Part shown: one piece after another, positions 44,922 through 54,379 of the stretch
Layout of the letters: every line of letters begins with the position of its first letter
How positions within the stretch are numbered: the stretch's first letter is position 1
NCBI GenBank assembly: GCA_024278975.1
Contig: JAJRSD010000072.1
Coordinates: 90,073-154,072, forward strand
Length of the DNA: 64,000 nucleotides
Source: Bacteroidota bacterium
GTDB taxonomy: Bacteria; Bacteroidota; Bacteroidia; Bacteroidales; Prolixibacteraceae
Direction: 5' to 3'
Translations under genes and position numbers: made by a program
Notes under the pieces: model-generated
What the model was told of the DNA's origin: nothing
Database searches by the model: none
What the model saw: the letters and a program-made list of their open reading frames with translations, nothing else

Positions 44922-46253
44922 ATGATTTTAATATTTTCAGAAGAAATTACCCCCCGCATTGAATATATTACCCAGTTAATATTTACTCAAATTCTTCAGA
45001 TTGAAGTTGCATTTACTTCCAATTCATCTGATTTCAAGAATTCAACACTCCCAAAAATCAACTATTCATTCGAGAAATTTGGTGATGAGTTTTATATAAA
45101 ACCGCACAAAATAATGCACTGTAAAGCATTAATTACACCAACAATTAATTCGGTTTGGTACAATGGCGAAAAATATTTTTTTGAAAGTTCCGAAGATTCA
45201 ATTTTTCCATTCGACCCGTTGGCAGCCTCATTTTATTTGGTAACACGCCACGAAGAATATATGGAACCCAATCGTGATAAATTGAACCGTTACCCGGCAG
45301 AACAAAGTATTCTCACAAAATATAACCTTCTGAAAAAACCGATTGTAAATATCTGGGCAAATCTTCTTGCCGAAAAACTGAAAGAGAAATACCCCGATTT
45401 AAAATTCCCCAAAAGAAAATTTGAATTTCTATCTACAATTGATGTTGATAATGCCTGGGCATACAAACACAAAGGTTTTTTAAGAACTTCGGGAGCGTTA
45501 ATAAAATCGATTGTAAAAGGTAATCTTTCGGAATTTAAATCGCGTTTAAAAGTACTGACCGGAAAAGAAAAAGACCCTTACAATTTGTATGAATATCTTG
45601 ATTCTGTTTTTAAAGGCAACGAAGAGAAAGTGAAATTTTTCTTTTTGCTGGGAGATTACGGACGATATGATAAAAATCTGTCGCACAGAAATAAACACTA
45701 TAAAAAACTGATTCAAAATACAAAAGATAAATATGATGTTGGAATTCATCCGTCGTTTGCCTCGGGTAAAAAAAGAGGCAAGAAAACAGTTAAGATGGAG
45801 AAAAGACGTTTGGTGAAAATTAACGACACGGAAGTTATTGAAAGTCGCCAGCATTTTCTACAATTGAGTTTTCCGAAAACTTATCGTCGATTAATTAAAG
45901 CCGGAATTACAAAAGATTATACAATGGGGTATCCGGCACAGCCGGGTTTTAGGGCAGGCATTTGTACTCCCTATTATTTTTACGATTTAAAAAAAGAAAA
46001 AACAACAAATCTTTTAATTGTTCCGTTTCAGGTAATGGATGGTACATTTTTGCATTATTTACGACTTTCGCCGGAAGAAGCTTCTGTTGAGATTGAAAAT
46101 ATTATGAGAGAAGTTAAAAATGTGGGCGGTACATTCGTTAGTATTTGGCACAACGAAACAGTAAATAACACAGGACTCTGGAAAGGTTACCAACAAGTTT
46201 TCGAAAAAATGAACCAACTTGGTTTTAAATGGGCAAACTCGGCAGAAAGCTAA
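44922..46253 (+). CDS. Polysaccharide deacetylase-like protein with N-terminal DUF7033-type region
   Basis: 443 residues from the ATG at 44922, 14 bp after radC. A 503-codon frame exists but its extra start lies inside radC and gives non-homologous residues. The N-terminal 150 residues (HKIMHCKALITPTINSVWYN, FDPLAASFYLVTRHEEY) match the helper region found before deacetylase domains in Bacteroidota. The core has FLSTIDVDNAW (metal Asp), FFFLLGDYGRYDKNLSHRNKHY, VGIHPSFAS, and SFPKTYRRLIKAGITKDYTMGYP. No signal peptide is seen. It starts the deacetylase/acyltransferase module. Substrate unknown. Confidence 0.82.
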   Translation: MILIFSEEITPRIEYITQLIFTQILQIEVAFTSNSSDFKNSTLPKINYSFEKFGDEFYIKPHKIMHCKALITPTINSVWYNGEKYFFESSEDSIFPFDPLAASFYLVTRHEEYMEPNRDKLNRYPAEQSILTKYNLLKKPIVNIWANLLAEKLKEKYPDLKFPKRKFEFLSTIDVDNAWAYKHKGFLRTSGALIKSIVKGNLSEFKSRLKVLTGKEKDPYNLYEYLDSVFKGNEEKVKFFFLLGDYGRYDKNLSHRNKHYKKLIQNTKDKYDVGIHPSFASGKKRGKKTVKMEKRRLVKINDTEVIESRQHFLQLSFPKTYRRLIKAGITKDYTMGYPAQPGFRAGICTPYYFYDLKKEKTTNLLIVPFQVMDGTFLHYLRLSPEEASVEIENIMREVKNVGGTFVSIWHNETVNNTGLWKGYQQVFEKMNQLGFKWANSAES

Positions 46254-46261
46254 ATGAACAA

Positions 46262-47182
46262 ATGGAAAAAAAATCTGAATTACATTATATAGAACATAAA
46301 AATATTGATTCTGAAAAATGGAACCGGTGTATCGATAATTCTGCAAATTGTAGAATTTATAGCTACGACTGGCATCTCGACCGCACAGCAATAATTTGGG
46401 ATGCATTTGTTTGGGGCGATTACGAATTTATTATGCCTCTTCCATTTAGGAAAAAAATGGGAGTGAAATACTTGTTCCAGCCACTTTTTTCGCAGCAACT
46501 GGGAATTTTTCCAAATCCACCGGCAAAAATAAAAGAACAGTTTTATTCCGCGTTACTTAAAAAGTTTAGTTATTCCGACTTTCAAATTAACTCCGAAAAT
46601 AGTGCAGTTTCGGTTGAAAAAGAGATTGAATTTACAGCTCGGGATAATTTTTTACTTCCCTTAAATCAAGATTATAGTCAGTTGTCGAAATCGTTTTCTA
46701 AAAATACAAAACGCAATTTGACGAAAGCAAATAAAAACAGTTTAAGTTTGGTTCAGGGAGTTGGGCTGGAAGAATATCTCGAATTTAAGCGAGAAAACCT
46801 AGTTGCTGGTTTGAGCAAAAAGGAGTTTGCAAGTTTGAAAAGTCTCATTGCTTTTGGGCAATACAAAGGTTTTGGCGAAATCTATGGAGTTTATACGCCC
46901 GAAAATAAATTGTGTGCTGCCGTATATTTTTGCCGCTGGAAAGAGAGGGTGATTTATATGAATGCCGCGTCGAACGAACAAGGGAGAGAACTTGGTGGAA
47001 TGTATTTTTTGGTTGATAGTTTTATAAGAAACCATGCAAACAATAATATTACACTCGATTTCGAAGGCTCGATGATTCCGGGGGTTGCACGTTTTTATCA
47101 TGGATTTGGAGCAGCACCCGAAACCTATTTCCAACTTAAATTTAATCGTTTACCTTTGCCATTTAAGTGGTTAAAACGTTAA
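46262..47182 (+). CDS. FemAB/BioF2-like GNAT-fold acyltransferase
   Basis: 306 residues from the ATG at 46262, 8 bp after the previous gene; an ATG at 46229 would overlap that gene by 25 bp. The order resembles FemAB-like peptidoglycan/lipid acyltransferases: SYDWHLDRTAIIWDAFVWGDYEFIMPLPFRKK near the start, the KNTKRNLTKANKN positively charged loop, and the repeated GNAT part YMNAASNEQGRELGGMYFLVDSFI with DFEGSMIPGVARFYHGFGA at the end. Cytoplasmic. The acceptor is unknown; context suggests a surface glycan or lipid. Confidence 0.75.
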   Translation: MEKKSELHYIEHKNIDSEKWNRCIDNSANCRIYSYDWHLDRTAIIWDAFVWGDYEFIMPLPFRKKMGVKYLFQPLFSQQLGIFPNPPAKIKEQFYSALLKKFSYSDFQINSENSAVSVEKEIEFTARDNFLLPLNQDYSQLSKSFSKNTKRNLTKANKNSLSLVQGVGLEEYLEFKRENLVAGLSKKEFASLKSLIAFGQYKGFGEIYGVYTPENKLCAAVYFCRWKERVIYMNAASNEQGRELGGMYFLVDSFIRNHANNNITLDFEGSMIPGVARFYHGFGAAPETYFQLKFNRLPLPFKWLKR

Positions 47183-47189
47183 AGTTAAA

Positions 47190-48164
47190 ATGAACAAATT
47201 CCCGCGTTTTATTAGCAAACAAGTTGGCAGGTTACTTCCTGAAAAAATACTTTTTAAAACTGACACTCCGGTTTTTTTGCCTTTTTACCATGTTGTCAGC
47301 GATAAACATTTACCCTATATTTTAAACTATCCGTATAGATACCCATCTGAATTTGAAAAGGAATTAGATTACTATTTGAAATATTTCAAGCCGGTTACAC
47401 TCGAATATTTATTGGAAAACCCTCGATCGAAAGAGAAAGTTTTTCATTTAAGTTTCGATGACGGACTAAAAGAGTGTGCCGATTTAGTCTCTCATGTTTT
47501 ATTGAAAAAGGGAATTCCGGCAACTTTTTTTGTGAATTCAGGTTTCGCCAACAATAAAGCACTTTTCCACCGTTACAAAGCCAGTCTAATTTTATCGGAA
47601 TTAATTACGAAGCCAAATTCGGAAGCTGAATTATTCTTAAATAATAATGGATTAAATAGACAAAACATTCTCCAGACTAACTTTTCTAAAGTCGATATTT
47701 TAGATAAAACAGCAAATATATTGGACATTAGTTTCTCTGATTTTTTAAAAAATAAAAATCCTTATTTGACAACAAATCAGATTTTTAAATTAAAAGAAAA
47801 TGGGTTTTCTATTGGAGCACACAGCGAAAATCATCCCGAGTTCTGGACAATTTCGGAAGAGGAGCAATTTGCAGAAATAGCACAAAGTATGAGTTGGATA
47901 GTAGAAAAATTTAACCCGGCAATAAAAACTTTTGCATTTCCTTTTACCGATTCCGGAGTTTCATTAAACTTGCTACAAAAATTGAAATCGGAGAATATTT
48001 GTAATCTTACTTTTGGAACTGCCGGAGTAAAGTATGACCAATTTAAAACACATTTACAACGCTATCCGGCAGAACAACCGGGAGATTTCAGACTGAATTT
48101 AAAATCGGAGTTTGTCTATTATAAACTTAGGAATGTAGTTGGAAAATCAACAGTAAAACATTGA
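47190..48164 (+). CDS. Polysaccharide deacetylase (NodB-type)
   Basis: 324 residues, 7 bp after the acyltransferase gene. Active-site segments: FHLSFDDGLKECADL (Asp-Asp) and the His motif IGAHSENHPEF (H-x3-H), with TFAFPFTDSG later. No cleavable signal peptide is obvious; it could act in the cytoplasm or be held at the membrane. The stop overlaps the next start by 4 bases. Together with the first deacetylase-like gene it brackets the FemAB-like gene. Confidence 0.88.
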   Translation: MNKFPRFISKQVGRLLPEKILFKTDTPVFLPFYHVVSDKHLPYILNYPYRYPSEFEKELDYYLKYFKPVTLEYLLENPRSKEKVFHLSFDDGLKECADLVSHVLLKKGIPATFFVNSGFANNKALFHRYKASLILSELITKPNSEAELFLNNNGLNRQNILQTNFSKVDILDKTANILDISFSDFLKNKNPYLTTNQIFKLKENGFSIGAHSENHPEFWTISEEEQFAEIAQSMSWIVEKFNPAIKTFAFPFTDSGVSLNLLQKLKSENICNLTFGTAGVKYDQFKTHLQRYPAEQPGDFRLNLKSEFVYYKLRNVVGKSTVKH

Positions 48165-49249
48165 AATTAGAGATACAAAAAATACGATTGAATGAGTTGA
48201 TGAGTTTTGTGCAAAGCGAAACTTTTAATGACTTTGCTACTGTTCCAATAACTTGTGAACGTGCCAAATCGTATATTCAAAATCCCAATGCAAAACCTAA
48301 CGATGTAGTTTTAATTATGGGATTCATTGGGAATAAACTTGTTGCTTTTAGAACTCTTTTTGCGGGATTGGCAAATTCTGCAAGCCGGCAAATTCACTTT
48401 GGTTGGTGCAGTGGAAGCTGGGTGCATCCCGGTTTCAGACGAAAAGGTTTTTCTCAACAGCTTCTAAACGTGGCGTTTTCCGATTGGGATAAAAAGTTGA
48501 TGTTTACTAATTATGCTCCAAACTCTGAGGAACTATATTTGAAAACAGGGTGGTTTAAACCAATTTATCAGTTTTCTGGAGTTCGGGCTTATCTTTTTCC
48601 AAAAACCAGAAAACTAATTGCAAAAGAGAATTCAAATAGACTATTAAAATTTATATTTTCAATTATAGACTTTTGTGTTTCAATTGTTTCAACTATTCTG
48701 GTTCGTTTTCTTTCGGTGTCAGTAAAAAATAATATCCGGTTCGAAACCATCTCAAATCCGGATGATGAGTGTTATTTGCTCAACAATGAGAAACAATCTG
48801 AATATCTCCTCAATCACAACACAAACATATTAAAATGGATCTTTCAATATCCATGGATTTCAAATTCAGAAAAAAGTTTTACAGGAAATTATCCTTTTTC
48901 TGCACACTCAAATTTATTCTATTATAAAACGGTTAAAATTTTTGTACAGAATAAATTTGCTGGATTCTTTATTTTTTCGGTTCGCGAAGGTCATTTAAAA
49001 ACTTTACACTTTTGCTTTTCTCATAAAATTGAAAAGGAGATAGCAGGTTTTATAAAACAGTATTGTGTTACAAATAAAATTGAGTTTGTAACTATTTATA
49101 ATTCTGAAATTGCAGAGCAGTTTTTTGCACGAAAATTCCCATTTTTGTATGCTAGAAAATATGGACAGAAAATTTACAGTTCATTCGAAATAAATAATAA
49201 AGAAAAATTATATTTCCAAGATGGCGATGGCGATGTATTTTTCACTTAA
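48161..49249 (+). CDS. GNAT-family acetyltransferase-like protein
   Basis: 362 residues, starting at a TTG that overlaps the previous stop (TTGA). The N-terminal half is a GNAT domain: FGWCSGSWVHPGFRRKGFSQQLLNVAF holds the acetyl-CoA loop (R/Q-x-x-G-x-G/A type), then LMFTNYAPNSEELYLKTGW. The C-terminal half (from about residue 190) is a second, weakly GNAT-like region. No close named family is recognised. The TTG start is weak; the next in-frame ATG is 13 codons on. Last of the four-gene module before upp. Confidence 0.7.
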   Translation: MKLEIQKIRLNELMSFVQSETFNDFATVPITCERAKSYIQNPNAKPNDVVLIMGFIGNKLVAFRTLFAGLANSASRQIHFGWCSGSWVHPGFRRKGFSQQLLNVAFSDWDKKLMFTNYAPNSEELYLKTGWFKPIYQFSGVRAYLFPKTRKLIAKENSNRLLKFIFSIIDFCVSIVSTILVRFLSVSVKNNIRFETISNPDDECYLLNNEKQSEYLLNHNTNILKWIFQYPWISNSEKSFTGNYPFSAHSNLFYYKTVKIFVQNKFAGFFIFSVREGHLKTLHFCFSHKIEKEIAGFIKQYCVTNKIEFVTIYNSEIAEQFFARKFPFLYARKYGQKIYSSFEINNKEKLYFQDGDGDVFFT

Positions 49250-49258
49250 AATATAATT

Positions 49259-49921
49259 ATGAATATTAAAGTTTTAGGAAACAACCAATCAATATTAGAC
49301 CAGTATTTTGCGGAGATTAGAGATATTTCAATTCAAACCGACCCGCTTCGGTTTCGTGAGAATTTATACCGGATTGGCGAACTGTTTGCGTACGAAATAA
49401 GTAAGGAGTTGAATTTCGAAGTTACCGATGTTAAAACTCCACTGGGTATTGCCAAAGTTCCGAAAATGGTACAGCAACCGGTTTTGGCAACTATCTTACG
49501 AGCCGGACTGGCAATGCACAACGGGTTGCTGAAAATATTTGACCGTGCCGAAAATTGCTTTATTTCTGCCTATCGAAAATATACCGATAAAGGTGAGTTT
49601 GAGATTGAGTTTGAATATATGGCATCTCCCTCTTTAAAAGATAAAGTTGTGATTCTTTCGGATCCGATGCTCGCTTCCGGAAAGTCTATGGAGATTGGTT
49701 ATCGGGCGCTATTTAGCAAAGGGAAACCGTCGCACGTTCATTTGGTGGCAATAATTTCGAGCCAGCAGGGAGTTGACTATATTGTTGATAATATAAAAGA
49801 CGAAAATGTTACGCTTTGGTTGGGTGCGGTTGACGAAGGAATGACTTCAAAATCGTATATCACACCCGGACTCGGCGATGCCGGCGATTTGGCTTATGGA
49901 GAAAAAATAGACTCGAAATAG
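49259..49921 (+). CDS. upp: Uracil phosphoribosyltransferase
   Basis: 220 residues. Salvages uracil to UMP with PRPP; cytoplasmic. The PRPP loop is DKVVILSDPMLASGKSM, the uracil site is GLGDAGDLAYG, and ILRAGLAMHNGLL is the conserved middle. 9 bp after the GNAT-like gene, so it may share its transcript, though the functions are not obviously linked. Confidence 0.95.
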   Translation: MNIKVLGNNQSILDQYFAEIRDISIQTDPLRFRENLYRIGELFAYEISKELNFEVTDVKTPLGIAKVPKMVQQPVLATILRAGLAMHNGLLKIFDRAENCFISAYRKYTDKGEFEIEFEYMASPSLKDKVVILSDPMLASGKSMEIGYRALFSKGKPSHVHLVAIISSQQGVDYIVDNIKDENVTLWLGAVDEGMTSKSYITPGLGDAGDLAYGEKIDSK

Positions 49922-50051
49922 TACTTGCCAATAAATGGAATCCTGTAAGCAAATTCAAATAATGCATCAGTAATAAAATTTGACTTATTGATTTGTGTAT
50001 CCTAACTGTTTATAAGGCATTAACTTGTCTGTTGACTTGTGGGTTGCACAA

Positions 50052-50750
50052 TTATAATGTATAAGTAGAATACTGTTTTACCTGTTTGGCTAATTCGCGA
50101 GCTCTGTTTCCGGTAACTTCATTTAATTGTTCCCAAAACTTTGCACCGTGGTTTTTAATTTTTGTATGAATAAGTTCGTGTAGCAAAATATATTCTATCA
50201 ATTCGTCGGGCAATTTCATCATTTGTAAATTTAAACTAATATTGTTTTTAGATGAACAACTTCCCCAGTTTCGTTTATTATTTCTGATTGTAACTCTTTG
50301 ATATTTAAACCCATGTTTTTCGGCCAATTCAGCTAATTTGCCGGGCAGTATTTTTTTAGCCTCAAAACGATAAATCTGTATTAAAATATTTTCGATATAA
50401 TCATGCGATTTGTCTGAATTTAAATCAGGGACAATAATTCGGATAACATCATTTTTTGTTTCAATATTATAATCTTCGCCTAAAATAAAAACTACACTGT
50501 GCAGCTTGGTTTTAATTTCTGAATTAATATCGATTTTGCTTCTGCGACTCTCCATTTTTCGCTGTTGTTGCCAAATCCACTCCTCGTTATTTTGAACAAA
50601 TGCCAACACCTCTTCCGACGAGCAATAAAAAGGGAAAGAAACAAGTACCGATTTGTCGGGTTTTACACTTATCTTTATATTTTTAGAGCGTCTATTTTTC
50701 GAAAAAGTGACGATTCCTATATTTTTAAATTGAACTACTTTGCCTGACAT
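50052..50750 (-). CDS. YgjP-like (DUF45) metallopeptidase-domain protein
   Basis: 232 residues. The zinc motif is HELIHTKIKNHGAKFW (HExxH, then a third His), preceded by RVTIRNNKRNWGSCSSKNNISLN, the YgjP hallmark. No signal is seen; predicted cytoplasmic. Some relatives are found with restriction-modification genes, but none is here. Divergent from the next gene by 40 bp. Confidence 0.9.
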   Translation of the reverse strand: MSGKVVQFKNIGIVTFSKNRRSKNIKISVKPDKSVLVSFPFYCSSEEVLAFVQNNEEWIWQQQRKMESRRSKIDINSEIKTKLHSVVFILGEDYNIETKNDVIRIIVPDLNSDKSHDYIENILIQIYRFEAKKILPGKLAELAEKHGFKYQRVTIRNNKRNWGSCSSKNNISLNLQMMKLPDELIEYILLHELIHTKIKNHGAKFWEQLNEVTGNRARELAKQVKQYSTYTL

Positions 50751-50790
50751 TTGTTAAATAAATAAAATAAAAAAATCAAAGATACCAATT

Positions 50791-51495
50791 ATGGGAAATA
50801 ACAAAACAATGGAAGTATTTATAAACCTCACAAAAAATGATTCGGTGGTTGCCATCGACGAAAATATTTTATCCGGTAGTTTAGTATTCGACTCTTTAAA
50901 TCCTTTCCCCGGTTATTATCACGAAACCCCGGTTAGCTCGGGGCAGGTATATATTTACATGGTTCTTAATCGTCAATATCCGCTTGAAGAAATTATTAGG
51001 GCAACGCAAAATATTGAGAAAGAGTACGGTTGGGATTTCGATGCAGGAAAAGGATATATGACAATTGGGTCAGAGTTTTTGAATGTTATCCGCATGAGAC
51101 ACCTACCGCAAATTGATATGGTTGAAAAGATACAAGACGCTTACCAAAAACAAGGTGTTAATTTTTTAATGAATAAAAAGTTAAAAGGGAAGTTGAATAC
51201 AACTGTGAAAATTGTAAAGTTTTCAACTCTGAATGAGCATGGCGAAGGTATTTATATTAGTGCCGACGAACCAACATTTGGCTATATAGAAATACCAAAA
51301 TACCTTAACGGAACAGTTTTTTCAAAAGTTTCGATGGATGTAAAATACAACTGGGAGGGTCATGAATTTGATGCTGCGGCCTGTTCTTTCTATAACAGTG
51401 GTAAACTTTACGAAGTCGTTCGTATTCGTTCAGATAAGATTGATACAGATTATTTAGCTGCAATAAGAAAGCTCTATTTGGAAAAAATAAGATAA
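50791..51495 (+). CDS. Conserved hypothetical protein
   Basis: 234 residues, not recognised. No signal peptide, membrane helix or obvious motif. It contains a GYYHETPVSSGQVYIYMVLNRQYPLEEIIRAT segment and several Lys/Asp-rich stretches; the mix of short strands and helices suggests a globular cytoplasmic protein. A second ATG lies at codon 7. Strong terminator downstream. Confidence 0.75.
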   Translation: MGNNKTMEVFINLTKNDSVVAIDENILSGSLVFDSLNPFPGYYHETPVSSGQVYIYMVLNRQYPLEEIIRATQNIEKEYGWDFDAGKGYMTIGSEFLNVIRMRHLPQIDMVEKIQDAYQKQGVNFLMNKKLKGKLNTTVKIVKFSTLNEHGEGIYISADEPTFGYIEIPKYLNGTVFSKVSMDVKYNWEGHEFDAAACSFYNSGKLYEVVRIRSDKIDTDYLAAIRKLYLEKIR

Positions 51496-51522
51496 TTAGT
51501 TGAACTATTTTTAGTGCAAAAG

Positions 51523-51558
51523 ACACCCCGGTTTTTATAAATCGGGGTGTTTTTTTTA
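51523..51558 (+). terminator. Terminator after the hypothetical gene
   Basis: ACACCCCGGTTT pairs with AAATCGGGGTGT (one G-T) around TTAT, then eight T. Confidence 0.88.
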
Positions 51559-51667
51559 CATTAATTTTAACATCAAACACAAATCCACTAATTTACAAAC
51601 GTTCTATTTTTGTTTTTACTAACTTAGCGGCTGATTCGTAAGAAACATTTTAAACCAACTATTTCCC

Positions 51668-52891
51668 ATGGGAAACAAAAAGAATATATCAATAATTTTA
51701 TTGACTGTTTTGGTTGTTGCAGGTTTGGCTGCTATCGCATATATTTCAGGTATTTTTATTCCTGATGAGCTTCAAACAGGTAATTTTAAAACCGAAACCG
51801 TGGAGCGCGGAAATATTATTTCGGGAGTAAAAGCCACCGGTGTAGTGGAGTCGGAGAATGAAGTTTTAATTTTAAGCCCTGCAAGTAGTTTAATTAAAAA
51901 GATTTATAAAGAACCCGGAAGTTGGATTAAAAAAGGAGAAATTATTTTACGGTTAGACGTGGAAAAAACCAGTGCCGAAATTGAAAAGATTTCAGATCAG
52001 TTGGAGATGAAAAGGAACTCTTTGGAAAAAACACGGTTGGCGGCTCAGAGTACTCGTTTAGATTTAGATTACAACGAAGAGGTGAAAAAATTGCGTATTA
52101 CTTCTTTAAAATCTAAGTTGGCTGACCAGGAACAACTTTTGGAAGTTGGAGGAATTTCGCCGGCACGTATCGAGCAGACTAAACAGGAAATTACCCTTGC
52201 CGAAAAAGATATGAAAACTTTGTCGGAGAAAAACTCAATTAAACTAAAACAGTTAATTGCAGACGAAAAAGGTCTTTTGTTACAGATAAGAATTCAGGAG
52301 AAAACTTTGGTTGAGAATCAGGAATTGTATGAGAAATTAAATATTAAAGCACCCTCTTCGGGAATAATTCTGGCTATTTCGGGTAGTGAAGGACAGAGAG
52401 CAGAAAAGGATAAAATGCTGGTTCGGATGTCGGATCTTACATCGTTTAAAATTATTGGCTCAATTGACGAACAATATGCTAAAAAGATAAAAACCGGCAA
52501 CCGTGTTATTGTTTATATTGATAACGAAGAGTTAGTTGGTAGAATTGGTATAATTACACCGGTTGTAGAAAATAAAAAAATACAGTTTAATATTCATCTA
52601 AAAGAAAAAAGTCATCCGAAACTTATTGCTAATCAAAATTTGGAGATACAAGTAATAAGCAACAAAAAAGATAGTGTGCTGCGCATTAAAAAGTATCCGA
52701 TGTTCGAAAGTGGCCAGAAGCAATATGTTTTTGTGGTTAAAGATAATGTTGCGGTTAAAACTGAGATTTTGTTGGGAATAGTTGGAAACGATTCGTGCGA
52801 GATTATTTCAGGCTTAAAAGAAGGTGCCGAGGTTATTGTCGATGGTATTAGTATGCATCGGAATATGGATGAAATTAAGATTCGAAAATAG
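51668..52891 (+). CDS. HlyD/MacA-type membrane-fusion (periplasmic adaptor) protein
   Basis: 407 residues. One N-terminal membrane helix (about 7-28) is followed by the biotinyl-lipoyl part (ILILSPASSLIKKIYKEPGSWIKKGEIILRLD), a long coiled coil (about 105-215), the second lipoyl half, and beta-barrel (LVRMSDLTSFKIIGSIDEQYAKKIKTGNRVIVYID). It links an inner-membrane pump to TolC. The TolC gene follows 6 bp later, but no RND or ABC pump is adjacent, so the energy-coupling partner must be encoded elsewhere. Confidence 0.9.
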   Translation: MGNKKNISIILLTVLVVAGLAAIAYISGIFIPDELQTGNFKTETVERGNIISGVKATGVVESENEVLILSPASSLIKKIYKEPGSWIKKGEIILRLDVEKTSAEIEKISDQLEMKRNSLEKTRLAAQSTRLDLDYNEEVKKLRITSLKSKLADQEQLLEVGGISPARIEQTKQEITLAEKDMKTLSEKNSIKLKQLIADEKGLLLQIRIQEKTLVENQELYEKLNIKAPSSGIILAISGSEGQRAEKDKMLVRMSDLTSFKIIGSIDEQYAKKIKTGNRVIVYIDNEELVGRIGIITPVVENKKIQFNIHLKEKSHPKLIANQNLEIQVISNKKDSVLRIKKYPMFESGQKQYVFVVKDNVAVKTEILLGIVGNDSCEIISGLKEGAEVIVDGISMHRNMDEIKIRK

Positions 52892-52897
52892 CAGAAT

Positions 52898-54379
52898 ATG
52901 AGAAAATCGATTTCATTATTGTTGTTAGGTTTTTTTATTACTACAAATTCACTGTTTGCTCAAAACGATACAATCAAATATGTTTTAAGTTTGGATGATG
53001 TAATTGCCATGGCTATTTCTCAGTCATCGGCAATTAAATATGTGCAAAACCGTAATGTTAATTACTATTGGCGATACCGAAATTTTAAAACACGTTTTCG
53101 TCCACAATTGGTTCTGTCGGGCGATGTTCCAAACTATTCTCATACAACCAGTCCCATAACTCAACCCGATGGTAGTATCGAATTTAAACAGATATCAAAC
53201 CTTGCTGCCTCTGCCAGATTAGCGGTTAGCCAATCTATACCGCAATTAGGAACTTATGTTTGGGCAGGCACTTCGGTTTACGGTATTCGAAATCTTAAAA
53301 ACGACCAAAATAGTTTTTCAGGTGCGCCTTTTTCAATCGGATTTCAACAGCCACTGTTTGCTTATAACTGGATGAAATGGTATCGGAAAACCGAACCGAT
53401 GGTTTACGACGAATCTAAAAAACGCTTTGTTGAAGAGATTGAAGAAATAGCATTAAACTCAACATATCGTTATTTCAATTATCTGTCAGTTCAAACAAAT
53501 TTTAATCTTGCTGAAAATAATTTGAAAAACAGTAGGGATAATATGCGGATATCTGAGACTAAAAAGAAGTTGGGGCAAATTTCGGAGAATGATCATTCAA
53601 GAATTCAACTCTCGGTTTTGAATGCACAAAAAGCTCTAAATCAAGCTCGGATGGATTTGAAAAATGCCGACTACGAATTAAAAAAGTACATTGGATTAGA
53701 TCAGATGCGTGCAATAAAATTAACAATTCCTCTTAATATTACTTTGTTTGATATTGATCCGCAATTGGCTCTGTCAAAAGCAAAAGAGAACAGAAGAGAA
53801 ACAACTTATTATAAACGTCGGTTAATTGATGCCGATCGTCGATTGGCTGAAGCAAAAAGCAAAACCGGAGTAAGTGCCACTTTACAAGGTAGTTTTGGAT
53901 TGTCGAACAGCGCGGATAATTTTATGGGTGTTTACGATCAGCCTGAAAAAGACAGAATGTTACGCGTTTCAGTAAGTGTACCAATTCTCGACTGGGGGAG
54001 GTCTGCATCTACTGTTAAATTGGCCGAATCGGAAAGGGAGATTACAATTTACGACGTAAATAAAGATATTGAGGATTTCGACCGCAAAGTTATTGTACAG
54101 GTAGAACAGTTTCGCTTGTTAAAAGACCAGTTAAAAACGGCTAACGAAGCCGATAAAGTTGCCGGGAATGGATATTTAATTGCCTTAAGAAAATTCCAGA
54201 ATGGCGAACTTAGTATTACTGATTTGAATATTGCTTTGCAAGAACGGGAAAAAGCCAAGCGCGATTATATTCGCTCAATTCAAAATTATTGGGTTGCCTT
54301 TTTTAAGTTGCGCGAACTTACACTCTACGATTTCGAAAATGGGCATAATATAACTTACGAAAACCCGATGCTGGATTAA
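52898..54379 (+). CDS. TolC-family outer-membrane efflux channel
   Basis: 493 residues with a signal peptide (1-22, ending L-F-A-Q). The two repeats of long alpha helices typical of TolC are visible: LDDVIAMAISQSSAIKYVQNRN near the start, LNSTYRYFNYLSVQTNFNLAENNLKNS, and NGELSITDLNIALQEREKAKRDYIRSIQNYW near the end. It forms the exit duct of an export pump. Its stop codon shares bases with that of the converging mutarotase gene (TTAA at 54376-54379). Confidence 0.92.
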   Translation: MRKSISLLLLGFFITTNSLFAQNDTIKYVLSLDDVIAMAISQSSAIKYVQNRNVNYYWRYRNFKTRFRPQLVLSGDVPNYSHTTSPITQPDGSIEFKQISNLAASARLAVSQSIPQLGTYVWAGTSVYGIRNLKNDQNSFSGAPFSIGFQQPLFAYNWMKWYRKTEPMVYDESKKRFVEEIEEIALNSTYRYFNYLSVQTNFNLAENNLKNSRDNMRISETKKKLGQISENDHSRIQLSVLNAQKALNQARMDLKNADYELKKYIGLDQMRAIKLTIPLNITLFDIDPQLALSKAKENRRETTYYKRRLIDADRRLAEAKSKTGVSATLQGSFGLSNSADNFMGVYDQPEKDRMLRVSVSVPILDWGRSASTVKLAESEREITIYDVNKDIEDFDRKVIVQVEQFRLLKDQLKTANEADKVAGNGYLIALRKFQNGELSITDLNIALQEREKAKRDYIRSIQNYWVAFFKLRELTLYDFENGHNITYENPMLD

